Positions 1-11,310 of a DNA stretch of 64,000 bases are shown here, in pieces. Position 1 is the stretch's first letter. Every line of letters starts with the position of its first letter. A program made the position numbers and the translations under genes. Origin of the DNA: Holothuria scabra (lineage: Eukaryota > Echinodermata > Holothuroidea > Aspidochirotida > Holothuriidae); the NCBI GenBank assembly GCA_037179385.1, contig CM074195.1, positions 9,625,787 through 9,689,786 on the forward strand, in the 5' to 3' direction. The notes beneath the pieces are model-generated. The model was not told the origin of the DNA. It did not search any database and saw nothing but the letters and a program-made list of their open reading frames with translations.

Positions 1-374
1 CACAGTCTTTTGTTTTTCTTTAAAATTTAGAGTGGATTTTTTTCTCAATCCCATATTATTAAAATGTGATTGCATAAGTGGCATGAGAACTTTACAAACT
101 TTGCAACCCCCACAGGGAGGTCCTATTCCTACTAACTTCAAAGTCAACACAAGAGTCTGATAACACAAAGGGAAACAAAGCATTCCTTGTCTATGTGAGG
201 AAGTGATACAATTAAGCTCTGCTGCCCTTAATTGGGAACACAAATCTACTGACTTCATATACTGATATCTTGAGAAATACATGTCTGATTTGAATGGAAG
301 TTTCACCACACTGTGTACATGTGGTTTTTCTTTCACATATGAAAATAAAATTTTTGCTTAAACTTCCCCTTTAA
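1..374 (+). repeat. Family A miniature element, right-hand part
   Basis: This stretch is nearly the same, in the same orientation, as 18221-18592, with only scattered substitutions and small indels. It ends in AAACTTCCCCTTTAA, the same terminus as the complete copy. The left part lies outside the window. No reading frame of note is present. It is best read as a non-autonomous DNA transposon copy. Confidence 0.8.
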
Positions 375-1744
375 TGTCACTGTAATTTCTGTGCATTGCA
401 ATGTTATGCAGAAAAGATGTCAGGAATGAATAACACCGCAACTGTAAGCTTTTGGGTATATTTATACTTAGCAACTCATTAAAGGAAAAATGAAAATGTT
501 GCAAGATTATCTACAATTACATCTCAACAGATTACATGTATGTTATTACCATTGAGTTGCTAGAGATGGGACTCCAGCACCTCCCTGGTATATACACAGG
601 ACAGCAGAATGAAAGTGCAATGCACTCACACATCCATAAGAAACATTCAAGCCTTAGCCATCCTAGATAAAAGTTGCCTGTCACATTTCCTAGCTTCATG
701 CTTAGTCATGTGGAACTCTTAATGATTTGTCATCAGACAAATGACAATCCACGTGACTAAGCTAATCCCATGGGCCATATACCCAACGTATGACTTGACA
801 GCAAGCCATCCAGGCACTTCCAGTGCTAACAATGATCCACAAATACAGAATCATGACATTAAAACTTCCTTAAGAAGATAAGGCAAACGGTTTTACAGGA
901 CTCTGACTGTGCAGGTCCAGGATAGCTTTTTAGTATGCTCTGCATCATGATACTTTTGTGAGGTAGCTAGGCCTATGAACGCATCGCAATGCTATGCAAG
1001 CATTTTAAACCATGCCACCAAGCATGTGACTCGCTGAAGGAAGCAAGCAAGGTGAAACAAATTCAAGCTAGCTCTCCCAGGCACTTCATTTGGTCAATTG
1101 TTTCTCAGATAACCAACTTCCTCTTTAAGATAAGATGATGACTTTCAAAGCTTTTAATAAATGATATCACTTGGACAAGGTTATCCCCATGAGCTCAATT
1201 CAACAATGCCTATTAATCTAGAGGAATAGGCTTTTTAACAAGTTTTCATTTAATTTAATCAGTGCAACTCCACAGGTTTCAGTGGTTAGTTTATGTAGGA
1301 GGATGAAAATTTAAAATTAAGCAAGGCCAAATTGCTTGAAGGGTACTGTAGCTAGCATCTGGCAAACAAGATAGCAATAGAATGTAACACCAATTTGGAG
1401 TCATAAACACTTGATACAGTAGAAAAGCAAGTTGAGGAAGGTCTAAAGGGAGATGATGAGGTTCAGATCAGATCTTTTCCTCAAGATCAATGGTCTTCCT
1501 TTTTAACACTTGAAAAGCCCTGAGCAAGCAATCAACAAACATAAAATTACGTAAATATACGCTCTGACAAAATACTGTCCACAAATACCCTTTCATGATT
1601 TGCGCCTGTTTGTGTTTCGAAGGAAGAGAAGTGATATTGCGTCATAGGTCATTTTGATATTGGGTTATATACTTTTATCCTCTGAGCTCTCATGCACAAT
1701 TTATGATTCCCACCTCAAGTCCTAATCAGGCAGGGTGTGCGGTA
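375..1744. other. Unassigned AT-rich sequence with one nested hairpin
   Basis: I see no supported gene here. The only structure is an interrupted inverted repeat at 701-761. A minus-strand frame from ATG at 1645 (begins MTQYHFSS, about 32 codons) carries several CpGs but is too short to call. Confidence 0.4.
701..761. repeat. Nested imperfect hairpin
   Basis: The outer arms CTTAGTCATGTGGA (701-714) and TCCACGTGACTAAG (748-761) pair over 14 bp with one mismatch. Inside them ATTTGTC (725-731) and GACAAAT (736-742) form a perfect 7-bp stem with a 4-base loop. The structure is seen directly. Its role is unknown: it could be a small foldback relic or a structured RNA. Confidence 0.45.
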
Positions 1745-1927
1745 CTCAATGTTCCCAGGGTTAAATGTTCCCAAGGTTTGATGTTCCCTGTTTTCGTATT
1801 ATCTCGATGACTTGACGATGATTACAAGGTTCATTATTCCTGCAGTTCGATGTTCCCAGAGGTATGGATGTTCCCAACATTCAGAAACATTGAACCTCTG
1901 GAACAGCAAACCTTGGGAACATTGCAA
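1745..1927. repeat. Family F foldback repeat (TTCCCAGGGTTCAATG type)
   Basis: The left side carries three spaced copies of a GTTCCCAAGGTTTGATG-like motif, and the right end carries its reverse complement, CCTTGGGAACATTG. A second copy is at 32773-32947 and a partial one at 51118-51195. The arms could fold back on one another. No coding frame is supported in it. Confidence 0.7.
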
Positions 1928-1951
1928 TAGGTCGAAATTGGCCCCCTGAGT

Positions 1952-2032
1952 GGATCAAATTCTCTGGATTTGATCCCGAGTACAAAGTTGATCTTGAGGG
2001 GTGGATCAGATGCAGATCTCTGACAGATCCAC
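1952..2032. repeat. Two adjacent GATC-containing hairpins
   Basis: GGATCAAAT (1952-1960) and ATTTGATCC (1968-1976) form a perfect 9-bp stem with a 7-base loop. GTGGATC (2001-2007) and GATCCAC (2026-2032) form a second perfect stem. They directly follow the family F copy, so they may be part of a larger decayed foldback element. Confidence 0.5.
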
Positions 2033-2069
2033 TACTGTACTTGAGAACAAGTGTGAAAGTACACCAGGT
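2010..2069 (+). CDS. Possible short first coding exon (low confidence)
   Basis: The ATG at 2010 opens about 20 codons (begins MQISDRSTTVLENK) and ends in CACCAG/GTAAGC, a strong donor match, in phase 1. An in-frame TGA lies just upstream. The sequence overlaps the second GATC hairpin and has a weak start context, so chance is a serious alternative. The protein is not recognised. Confidence 0.15.
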
Positions 2070-2109
2070 AAGCAAATTATTCATGGGCAAAGAGACTGGG
2101 GTGTGCAAG

Positions 2110-3160
2110 AGACCCTCATAATCACAACACCTCCATGGTTTGGGACATGAACCCAGGCACCAATTACTTTCACAATATATTTAACATGCCCATAATAAAT
2201 CCCTTGCACTTAATTGAACATTGATCATACTGGCTGCCCTCCTTTACAGGGTGTAAATTACCTATAGTCCTCTTAGACTGGAAAATGAGTGATTTATATA
2301 GGCCTACAGGGACAGGGGTATAGAAGAGGGGTCATGAAGATTTATGACCAACATGGCAGAAACAAAAATTTGTTCCTTCTCAACCAAACAAAAAAAAGTC
2401 TGACATGTACATCATCATGGTACACAAACTTCTCCATCAATGGTTGAGAAACAACTTAGTACAGCAATTTTAGAACCAACCTTAGTGATTTTTTCATTAC
2501 AGTTTAAGCACATAACAAGAGGGGAGAAACGATAGAGGACATCCTTGCCACATAGTTTATAATTTCTCTGCATTACAAAATAGGCCTAAACAGACTTAAA
2601 ACTTCACAATTTCCACAATAGCAAATAAAATAAAAAATAAGAAAACAGTTATTGTAGATGTCACATACAATCAACACACAAATGTTAAATTATTTCTCCA
2701 GGCCTAAAAATCTCCCACAAACTGTTAATCTTTCACATGAAAAATATTAGGTTTGATAACACCATCTTCCTGGCAGGGTACCTTAAACTTAAGCCAGTGT
2801 TACTTTTTCAAGTTTCAAAAATACCAAAAAAAGAACATCATAACAAATGATATGTGGGAGTTAATTTTTGTTCATACTACAAAATTCTAAACATATAGCA
2901 ACATTTTAACAAAAAAGGAAAAAAAAAAAAAAAACACACACAATACTGTTTATCCTCCAGAATAAAAAGCAAAATTACAAAATCCCCCAACTTTCAAAAA
3001 ATAAAGTATTTCCTTCCAGGGATTCTTCCCTTTAAATTTTTCTAAGAATGTTTCATATCGAAAGTATACACTGCTACATCCTGTGACAATTGTATGCCAA
3101 GCTAAACATTCCTTGTAACAATACGTTGACAAAAATGCAGAAGTTGAAACTTCCTCTTAA
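2110..3160. other. Unassigned AT-rich sequence with A-runs
   Basis: No gene can be supported. The stretch holds A-rich runs, the longest at about 2918-2935 followed by a short CA run. It shows no repeat family I can match elsewhere in the window. Confidence 0.4.
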
Positions 3161-3440
3161 GCGGCTGTTAAACTGGACGATATCGCTTTTGTCTTAGGAT
3201 ACGATTATCCGTCATCGTATAAGCTGATTTCAGGAGGGATTGGGGGAACTGATCTGAAGAACGTGAAATTTAATGAAGTCAGTTTTATACCTCTGGCAGG
3301 AAACAGCCACTTTGGGGGGCCTGAAAGGGGGCTTTATTTTAGAGTGACTTTAACATTGAGCAGATGTCTGCAGAGAGCTGCATGTTTGTGAGTGATTAGT
3401 CTAAAGACTACAATTATGTGTCTTACATAGTCAGACACAA
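3161..3440 (+). other. CpG-containing open segment of about 76 codons, no start codon
   Basis: After a TAA at 3154-3160 one plus frame stays open to about 3390 (contains GYDYPSSYKLISGG). A strong donor-like TTT/GTGAGT lies near its end and a TTAG acceptor-like site near its start. It has several CpGs. A perfect 7-bp hairpin sits inside at about 3199-3220. It could be an internal exon or chance. The protein is not recognised. Confidence 0.15.
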
Positions 3441-3648
3441 ATCAGGCAGAAGCAGATTTTTTTTTCTCCAACTGTGTGACATTTGTGCTTCTGTTTCAGC
3501 TTTTTGTGAAATAATCCATAGCAATGTAACAGAAAATATATGGAACTACACCAAATTTTGATGGCATATTAATCTAAGTGACAGAAGTATAGCAAAATGA
3601 GCTGCAAACTTGTTTTCATTAAATAGCCACTCAAAAACAATAAAGAAC

Positions 3649-3668
3649 AAAAAAAAAAAAAAAAAAAA
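3649..3668. repeat. Poly-A tract
   Basis: An uninterrupted A run of about 20 bases. No retroelement body is recognised upstream of it. Confidence 0.9.
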
Positions 3669-3872
3669 TTGCAAAATCTGGGGCAAATAAAATCTGGCTT
3701 CTGTAGCAACCATTAAGGCCTAGCCAGAAATGTAGTCCAGGAGTCATTTGAATTTTTTAATGCAAGCTGGAATTTCACTGCAGAATTGCCACCTGGCCTT
3801 AGCCGTGGATAGCAATATATTATACTACAATCAGCAGAAACGGTACCCAGTAGGCCTTTATGTAACTTGGCT

Positions 3873-4041
3873 TCAGTGGCGTAGCCACAGGGGTGGTTTT
3901 GGGGGTTAGAACCCCCCTATGATCCAACCTTGCAATGCAAAAACACCTGAAATAGCACTTTTTTCTCTCTATCCTGAGAATTTTCCCTCCTATCTGCCCC
4001 CCCCCCACCCCGCCCATGACACAATCCTGGCTACATGCCTA
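3873..4041. repeat. Family G miniature element
   Basis: It starts CAGTGGCGTAGCCAC and ends in the near inverse, CCTGGCTACATGCC. The middle has a recurring block (AACACCTGAAATAGCAC, then TCTCTCTATCC) and a C-run. Further copies are at 21541-21692 (inverted) and 56155-56294. Short frames across it, ending in stretches such as PKIAAFSLYPQTF in other copies, are repeat sequence, not genes. Confidence 0.75.
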
Positions 4042-4759
4042 CTTGGCTTAGTAAGGTGAGTCGATTAAATTATTAAAGGGAGACTTTTCACAGACTTGAC
4101 TCCAGTGAATTGGTATTCAGTCTTACAACAGGATGTAAATCCTAGCTCATCTAACTAACCAACTGAGGCAGTCTCTAGCAACTCCTTGAGCAGACAAAAC
4201 TCAAACATTTAGGAAAAACATCGATCTTTACCCTATTTAGACCTTAACTGTACTGCATCAGTGCATACTGGACATAACACACACTCAATACAAAAATGAA
4301 AAAGTACCTTTATTATTTACATGGCATCAATAGCACAGATACAAACAACATATAATGTGCATCAACTATTATTCATATGGTTAACTCATGAAGTTAGTGT
4401 ACATAAAGAAAAATTGACCAAAAGCATGCACTTTGCCACAGGTTACTCAGCAGAGCTATAAAATCTTAGGTTGCACAGCTAAATTGCAAATTACATAAAT
4501 GCATGAAACATACAAGGAAATTACCATTACTCAGTAAATTGCATGAGCCTAAAAAGTTGCATTTCCATGAGACTTGTAATGAAACCCCAGGTATAAGTCA
4601 CTATAAAATCATGACACTCAATCAGAAAAAAATAATTAAAATATTCCTAGGTTACAAACTAATCAGTAAACCTGATGATTTATATTTTTTAATTTCAGAG
4701 AATATACTCAAGGCTCCCAAACACAGCTTTACCAACTGATTGTAGCCAAATAACTTTAC
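4042..4759. other. Unassigned AT-rich sequence left of the candidate exon
   Basis: No gene can be supported. If the exon at 4845-4760 is real, this is the first part of its downstream intron on the minus strand. A 78-codon plus frame at 4503-4739 has no recognisable features. Confidence 0.4.
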
Positions 4760-4845
4760 CTCCGGGGTCTAGATCCATACAGAGATGTAGCCCTCCGTGA
4801 CGTCCTTGTTGGCGGGACCATGGCAGTTACATGCACTGGGGCCAT
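4760..4845 (-). CDS. Candidate first coding exon, basic Ser/Thr/Arg-rich N-terminus
   Basis: Read on the minus strand, ATG at 4845 in context ATCATGG opens 28 codons (begins MAPVHVTAMVPPTRTSRR). It ends in CCCCGGAG/GTAAAG, a good donor, leaving two bases (phase 2). The exon is 58% G+C by count with four CpGs, inside a region of much lower G+C. The frame upstream stays open for about 40 codons to a TAG without another ATG. The peptide is basic and Ser/Arg-rich, typical of a disordered N-terminus, and I do not recognise the family. The rest of the gene would lie to the left, below 4760 or outside the window. The exon at 20427-20345 ends in the same phase and the same junction bases. Confidence 0.4.
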
Positions 4846-6158
4846 GATAACTTCCACACAGGATAATATAAATCCACTATCAGGTTCCACACAGACAAAT
4901 GATTTTAAAATGAACAGAATGCAGCAACACGTCTTTAGGATACCAAGACAACGCTAGCACTGAATAACATTCCACCCAGCTATCAAAACTGCTGAAAATC
5001 TCCAGGCTATTAAAATCAAACCATTTCCTTCATTTGCAAGAGTCAAATGTCATAACTAAGAGAATTTCCAATAATAGCTTCAAAACTACACAACGAAAGG
5101 AAAACCTTGTTTGCAGAATAAACAGTTAACACCTAATGATTTTGGCAATCACACAGTCTAGTATATGCTGTCATCATTGAAGTTCTAACTTCTTTTTACT
5201 TCCACTAAAAAAAAAAAAGAAATCACAAGATCACACACTAGCATACATTCCTCAAATCCAAATCACAATAGCTAGGGATGTATGGAGCTAAAAGCCCATC
5301 AACTGTTCTATTGAACTCCCACAGAATGACTAAACAACAGTCTGCCACTAGAAAACCTTTGTCCCAATAGAAACCTCAAAAGGTGCAAACTACACACACA
5401 GAGGAAATGTGATTAGTGCGAAAACAAGCTTAGGGATTTGTCATGCCCCTGAGGCTGGCACAGAGAGCTGCTGTGATTGGACAAAGTTTTTGTGACATCA
5501 CACTGAGTTGCAGTTTCCAACAAGACACAAATTCACAGAAGTGGGTCTTCCTGCCTTGCTGTAAATTGTTATATTGGAAGATGTAGTGAAGGGCCACAGT
5601 GACGTAAACTAATTGTGTACGTAATAATTGGATTAGTTCCTATGCTGAGGAGAGAGCAATTGACAGCAAGAGGTACTTCCTTGACATAGCGTCCCCACAT
5701 CCTCTGCAGCAGGGAATAAAGCTAATGACTAGTAATCTTGTTGGAAGTTTTTCTTATAACAGGAATGGTTTAATTTGAGAGGGCCATCTTGAAGTATGGA
5801 AGTAAAACTAAAGGTTAACAAAATTCCACACACAAACAGGTCATTGACCTGTTTATAACGGTATAGCTGATGCATGATAGCTAGGTGCAAGGTGTAATCC
5901 AGAAATTATGATAACCCCACGTCTTGGTGAGGCAGAATTGCATTTTTACAGCTGTCTAATAATCATATGGGGCGATATTGGAGATCCCCTCTCTAGCTCA
6001 GTGACAAAGCTACCATATGGTCAGGGTGGCAACTGCCCCCCCCCCCTCCCAATTGCCTGCTGGCACCACATTTAGGTTTCTAACCATCCTGCTGAAATGC
6101 GCCCCTGCAGGACTCAATTCTGACAAATCCTTGACATATCTTCTTCAACTTAGCACCC
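4846..6158. other. Unassigned sequence upstream of candidate exon; possible promoter area
   Basis: No coding frame is supported. If 4845-4760 is a first coding exon, this is its 5' flank. A CCAAT-type motif (GATTGG at 5475-5480) and the palindrome TGTGACATCACA (5491-5502) lie 600-650 bases upstream in a slightly GC-raised stretch. That is suggestive only. The rest is AT-rich with a C-run at about 6036-6046. Confidence 0.3.
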
Positions 6159-6433
6159 TATATACAAATCCGATTTGCGCTTGTTTTTAGTGACTGTAGG
6201 CAGCAATTAGTGGAGTCCATCAGCCTTTAATAATGATCTTCATTTATTGTCTTCATTTATTGTCTATGTGAATTTCAAATCCTCATATTCAGTGAAGTTG
6301 AGGAAATTAAGATACACTTCAGTGTACAACCATCCATGGAACAGGTAAGGAAGGAAATTTAAAGATTAAAGGTAGTGGACCCCTAATGACCGAATAAAAT
6401 CAGACCATCACAATCTGTCTGGATTTGTCTATA
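6159..6433 (+). repeat. Family J element, copy 1
   Basis: Ends are short inverted repeats around TATATACAAATCC and GGATTTGTCTATA. The body shares long matched blocks with 9891-10093 (same direction) and 30046-30307 (inverted), including AGTGACTGTAGGCAGC and the CCATCCATGG region. A miniature DNA element is the simplest reading. No coding frame is supported in it. Confidence 0.7.
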
Positions 6434-7359
6434 GGTTACAAGAAGTTCTTTCTTATACTCCTTCAACAATACAACTCATTTACAGTCTAAACAATCTCAA
6501 ATGGATCTTTTAACTAAAAATCTTCTTTTTCCTTTGAGGGGATAAGAAGGGAGCTTCTATAAACCATTAGATACAATGATGAAACAGGACCTTTTGAACA
6601 AGTGCTCATTTTCCCAGACAATTAAAATATCAAGGTAGGGAAATCCAAATTTCAGTTTATCCTGACTTTTCAGGATTTCTAGGAACTCTGCACGAACCCT
6701 TGATTAAGCAGTGAGTTGCTACAGGCATTTAGTGAACTTTCTGAAAGTCTGTGTCTTTAGTTAGGAAAAGCAAAACCTCATAAAAACTCTCCGATTGCTA
6801 GATTTTTACCTTCCATACCCCATCGTCAAGTATGTCTAATCTACCATCAGTAGCAGCCATGCACTTTCCATTAGTACTGATAAAAAGATAAATATTTATC
6901 TGCCATCAGCCGTTACCATCCCTGGCTGCATCCTTCTGAATACTTCAAGGCTGTAATTTTGTTTAAAAGATGCACCTTTTGCCTTTCATCCTAATAAACA
7001 AGCAATCAACTAAAATTTCTGCGAGCCTTGTAACTATGCACAGGTTTCAATTGCACAAATGCACTTTAGGAAAAGAGGGTACTTAGGCAAAATAAATCGA
7101 ATTTGTGAGAAGTTTCTACAGTAACATGCAGCTGACATTTTGCCATTCTGTGAAATACTGTAGACCTACGCAATGGACAAATTTTTGAATCAAAGAACAC
7201 AGCATGGAATCCACGAACCCACAACTATAGTGTACGATTGCAATTTCAGCAAAATGTCGTCAAAGTGATTGGCTCTATTTTTTTTTTTTCCATTTAATAA
7301 TTTTATCTCATAGCATTTCATTTGTTGTACTATATTTATGTAACTTCAGCATAAACTTT
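6434..7359. other. Unassigned AT-rich sequence
   Basis: No gene, known RNA or repeat match is seen. A T-run lies at about 7280-7289. Confidence 0.4.
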
Positions 7360-7373
7360 GTTGCCATGGTAAC
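7360..7373. promoter_or_regulatory. Perfect RFX X-box motif
   Basis: GTTGCCATGGTAAC fits the X-box consensus GTNRCC-N(0-3)-RGYAAC bound by RFX-family factors, which control ciliary genes in animals. The match is seen directly. Whether it is used is unknown. It lies about 100 bases from a family C element and outside it. Confidence 0.4.
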
Positions 7374-7470
7374 ATTTTTACATGCGCACCATACAAAGGA
7401 TAGCTTTACATGTACTGTACATCTATGTAAGTACCACCAGTTGTTTACCAAAGAATATGTACCACCAACC

Positions 7471-7778
7471 ATTAAAGACATATTTTCATCATCCCAAACA
7501 GTTCCAATTCTCCCAACCTACTTACTTCTAGCCCCTCCCACATTTATCTAAAACTCATCGTAATCCAGACACAATCCTAGTTTATTGCTTCATGGCTTGT
7601 CCCAGTGGCCATACAAGTCCATAATATATGTAATCAAGACACTCTCAGTGCCCATGCTGTGTAATTTAGCTATGATGCATTGTTTGAATGTGATGCCTAT
7701 CAAAGAGCTGTACCAATTAAGAGTTTCGATGTATGTATACTGAAACTGTAGTTTAGGGTGACGAATGACTGCCTTTAA
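7471..7778 (-). repeat. Family C miniature element, copy 1
   Basis: This is the near-complete reverse complement of 14067-14372. The right end is CTGCCTTTAA, the inverse of TTTAAAGGCAGTCATT at the start of the other copies. Internal blocks such as CCTACTTACTTCTAGCCCC and CTCTCAGTGCCCATG match base for base. About 308 bp, non-coding, with TTAA-type ends. Confidence 0.85.
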
Positions 7779-9130
7779 ACAAAATAAAATGACTGACCCA
7801 CTTCAAGTGGTGTAAGTGAATGCTGTCCAAGTTAAGTTTCTGGGCAACAGATGGTTATTTATTGCATGTAATATTTATACAACTGTTGCATTGATACCAC
7901 TACACTTCACAAATGATTGACATACCTACATATACACCAAGAATACCTTAGAACCATGAAAAAGACTTTCACAAAAGACAAAAACTTTTGAACACCTTCA
8001 CCACACTGAAATTCAAAAAAAAAAAGAGACTAAGACATTGTGAAAGTTAGAAAGCCTGCACTGTGGTAAAATCTTTATTTTGTGAAGATGAAAACAATAT
8101 TCCATTCACCCAAACAGAGGTCTAGTCTCCCCTTGTCTTATTTTAGGGATAATTCTATTTGGAGATGACACAGTAGATGTAGACACAATAAACCACTATG
8201 TCCAATTAGCAATGAGTTGTGGTCAATTCATTCAAATGTCAAAATTTCAAAATAAATATTGAATGAAAAAGCTATCTTCCTATGATACAGTTACCCAGGA
8301 ACAACTTTACTTCCCCAATCCTAATAGGCTAGCCCACAAGCCCTAGCCCCCATACCCTAGCCCCCATACCCTATCCCCCTTACAGAGTATCATCCTTATG
8401 CAGTATGCCACGACTTAAATACGAACTATGATTGAGAGTAGTTGCTATAGTTTCTTAAAAAAACACAGCAACTTAAAAGATGATAAATACATTTAATTTA
8501 CCTTTATTTGGTCATGGAACTAAACGTATCATTTCTTCATAAAAGTTAGGATACCTGCAATACAAGTGACCTAGCTAGCTATTACGCAGGAGACTGTTTG
8601 CTAAGAATTTCTTCTGATGTCATCATTTTTGTTTACCTATCAAGTTCAGTAACTTAAACAATAATATTCAAGATGTGACACGGATAAAACTTGATTTCTA
8701 ATAAAGCTGCGTCATTGATGATAATGCATCATTTTGCGTCAGGAAGTCATAGAATGTTTCCAAATAATTTGTCCCCTGTGATTGAAATCAGTTTCCTGAA
8801 TAAATTGTCCCCTATGATTGAAATCATGCAGTTTCCTGCCGACTGGCTGGAAGAGCAACTGCTGGTAACCTTTACCCATACACTCCGACTGTGCAAACAT
8901 GCAACCATATAATACAATGAATTAAGGTTGGTGTTACCTAGCAACACTTAACTATATGTGTCTGTGAGGGACAGGTGAGTCAGGTATAGGGCAGCTGGTG
9001 CACAGCCAAAGATTAAGAGGAGGGCCGAAAGCCGATCCCCTTCCCAGGATATTTGTGGGACTTCGTGAAGATTTCTTGTAGGATATAGCTGTTGAACTGT
9101 AGAATTTATAATTATATATACGATAAATTC
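7779..9130. other. Unassigned sequence with two small tandem duplications
   Basis: No gene is supported. It contains a short direct repeat based on CATACCCTAGCCCC (about 8340-8385), and a two-unit duplication of TTGTCCCCTRTGATTGAAATC at about 8765-8837 with a spacing of roughly 40 bases. Frames on both strands over the second duplication reflect it and look spurious. Confidence 0.45.
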
Positions 9131-9277
9131 CCCAAAACTCCCTGGATTGGGAATCTACGAGCCCCAATACTTACCTCCTATTGGAGGTTTAATTACCAGG
9201 GTTTAGTTGCGGGTAAGTGGGGATTACAAAGGTAAATAGGAGGTTAGAGAGGGGCGATGTAGATGCTGGTAATTAAG
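9131..9277. repeat. Family K repeat (copy 1)
   Basis: It begins ACTCCCTGGATTGGGAATC and includes TACCTCCTATTGGAGG and GTAAATAGGAGGTTAG, which pair as inverted blocks. Related pieces are at 19911-19998 (left part), 37431-37503 (right part) and perhaps 24781-24860. A decayed miniature element. Confidence 0.55.
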
Positions 9278-9890
9278 TGCCATTTCTGGCTACTGAGAGG
9301 CATGAGTGGCCAAAATTTTGCTAATGAGATTCATGTTACTCCGTGGAGGTATATGCATGGGGAGCCTGTCAATGTGTTTTACCCTTCCCCTTGACAATTC
9401 CCAGCTTATGCCTGGGATGGGGTGATACTACAGGTATCAGTGAGAGGGGAATACCAGAGGCCGCAGAGCGAATTTTGAAGTGCAGGGGCTAATCATCGAA
9501 GCGGCCCAATATGTCCAATAAAATAAATGCAGTTTAAGGCAGCCCAAAATTCAGTTTAAGGCGGCCCAAAATGCCCACAGCAAAAAAGTGCGGGGGCTAA
9601 AGCCCCCTAGCCCCCCCCGTTTCCGTTTTTTTCATTCCGAGGAACAAAATGGAAATTTAAATGGAAATAAAAGACAATGCTGGACTGATTAAGGGTATTC
9701 AGTGTTTGTAATGACCAATGGTCACCATTTTCATCAGGGACACTATCAAATTATCAATCTCTGTTTCGATGTCTCTATATTCAGAAAAGGTCACAATGAG
9801 TTCAGTGTTAGGAAAAGGGTTAGGTTAAGATGGTGTATAAGAGTCACATGTTTTGGAACAACGTAAGAGGTGTATTCCTTTTCAGCCTTC
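9278..9890. other. Degenerate C/G-rich repeat remnant
   Basis: Contains GCGGCCCAA-type short repeats (about 9500-9570) and a GGGGGCTAAAGCCCCC inverted block at about 9592-9608. This looks like the decayed core of a palindromic element. No gene is seen. Confidence 0.4.
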
Positions 9891-10093
9891 CATAGACGAA
9901 TCTGATCAGTGCTTTTGTATAGTGACTGTATAGTCAGCCATTAGTGGGGTCCATCCACCTTAAATCATTTTCTTTTATTGTCTACATGACTTTCAAACCC
10001 TTAAATTCAGTAAAATTGGGGGAATCAAGAGGCATTTCAATATACAACTATATTCATGATACACTATTTGAAAGGCAAAAGGTAATGGACCCC
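9891..10093 (+). repeat. Family J element, copy 2 (truncated)
   Basis: Same orientation as 6159-6433, with matching blocks from ATAGACGAATC through GGTAATGGACCCCC. The right end is missing. No coding frame is supported. Confidence 0.65.
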
Positions 10094-11154
10094 CAAAATT
10101 TTGCCCCCCCTCTTAGACAATATTTAGCCCCTCTACTCAATGAAAAGATTACACCATTTTAGTATATATATTCAGCTAAGAGAGGAGGTACACAATTATG
10201 AGGTACTGTTTATGGGGGGGGGGGATAGGTAGACTTTTCTCTCTCTTTGAAAGCTCACCCAGAGAGCAGTCAAATCAATGAGGCAATTAAGGTTTGTTAT
10301 TTGAGGAAGAAGAAGATTCCAAAATCCTCCCATCTTGTTTTTCTCAGCGGGTAATAAGGGGTGAAATAGACATGATAAATTTTGAAAGCAAAATTGTTGC
10401 AAGCCGCTGGATGTACTTCTCACACCACTTAATTCCATTGAAATCTCATCATGCCAATTTTACATTACAAAGATCAAACCACACTATAACACCTTGCAAT
10501 GCAAAGTAAATGCAGCTTAATAATTAATACAAATACAGTTTGACTAATAAATACAAAGCCCATGTGTACCAGCTCTTTCAGACTAAATGCAACCAAGAGA
10601 GGAGAGATTAGCACAATGAAATAAACTGCATGTCAAAACCAGTCAGCATGAAAACATGGCTAAAATCATGTTCCATTCTCTGAATAGTCCCAGACATGAA
10701 AATTTGCGACAAAAAAAAAATCAATGTGCAAGCACAATCTTTCCTGCTACTTAGTATTCCCACTTCATACAGCAAGCACATTTGACCACTGTTCTTTGTT
10801 TGAGCAGACTTCAATATTTGACATGCCCTATGCGCTTCCCTCAGAAAAAGCCATAACAATTACATCCTTAAGGGTTACATATGCAATAGTAAAACTCTTG
10901 AACGGAGTAAGAAATATACCACTTCAGGCAGATTGTTAGCATAAATGGAGATTCAATTCTCAAGAGGTATTGGCATATAAACAGAGAGAAAGCTTTCTTT
11001 ACATACAAAAGTGACGATACTACTATTTCAACTTCCTCTGTACACATCATATCTGTGTCGATACTTCATATTGTCATTCCATATAAAAGAAATGGACTAA
11101 ACATCACTCAAAAAATACACTTGTAAGAGAGTCACATCACTATGAACACCTTCG
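10094..11154. other. Unassigned AT-rich sequence
   Basis: No gene is supported. A G-run lies at about 10214-10224. Frames of 71-83 codons occur on both strands at 10294-10939 with no recognisable features. Confidence 0.4.
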
Positions 11155-11310
11155 CTAAGGGGGCACAGGATTTATTCGCATTGTTGCACGATTCTTCTCC
11201 TCGTTTGACAAGGAGAATTTATCCCTGATATATTCTAAAGAGTAGGCGTGCACTTGAGGTAGCATGTGTTTGTACCGACTACTGCAGCAGCGGCTGTGTT
11301 TGCTCAAAAC
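11155..11310 (-). CDS. Possible terminal coding exon (low confidence)
   Basis: On the minus strand, a strong acceptor (polypyrimidine run GTCTGACTCTCTC then TTCTGCAG, at about 11330-11310) is followed by an open frame of about 51 codons ending in TAG. The peptide contains SKHSRCCSSRYKHML and ends NPVPP. The frame also extends upstream of the acceptor for about 50 codons. Codon composition is balanced and several CpGs are present, unlike the flanks. The family is not recognised. Chance occurrence is quite possible. Confidence 0.2.
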   Translation of the reverse strand, partial: VLSKHSRCCSSRYKHMLPQVHAYSLEYIRDKFSLSNEEKNRATMRINPVPP

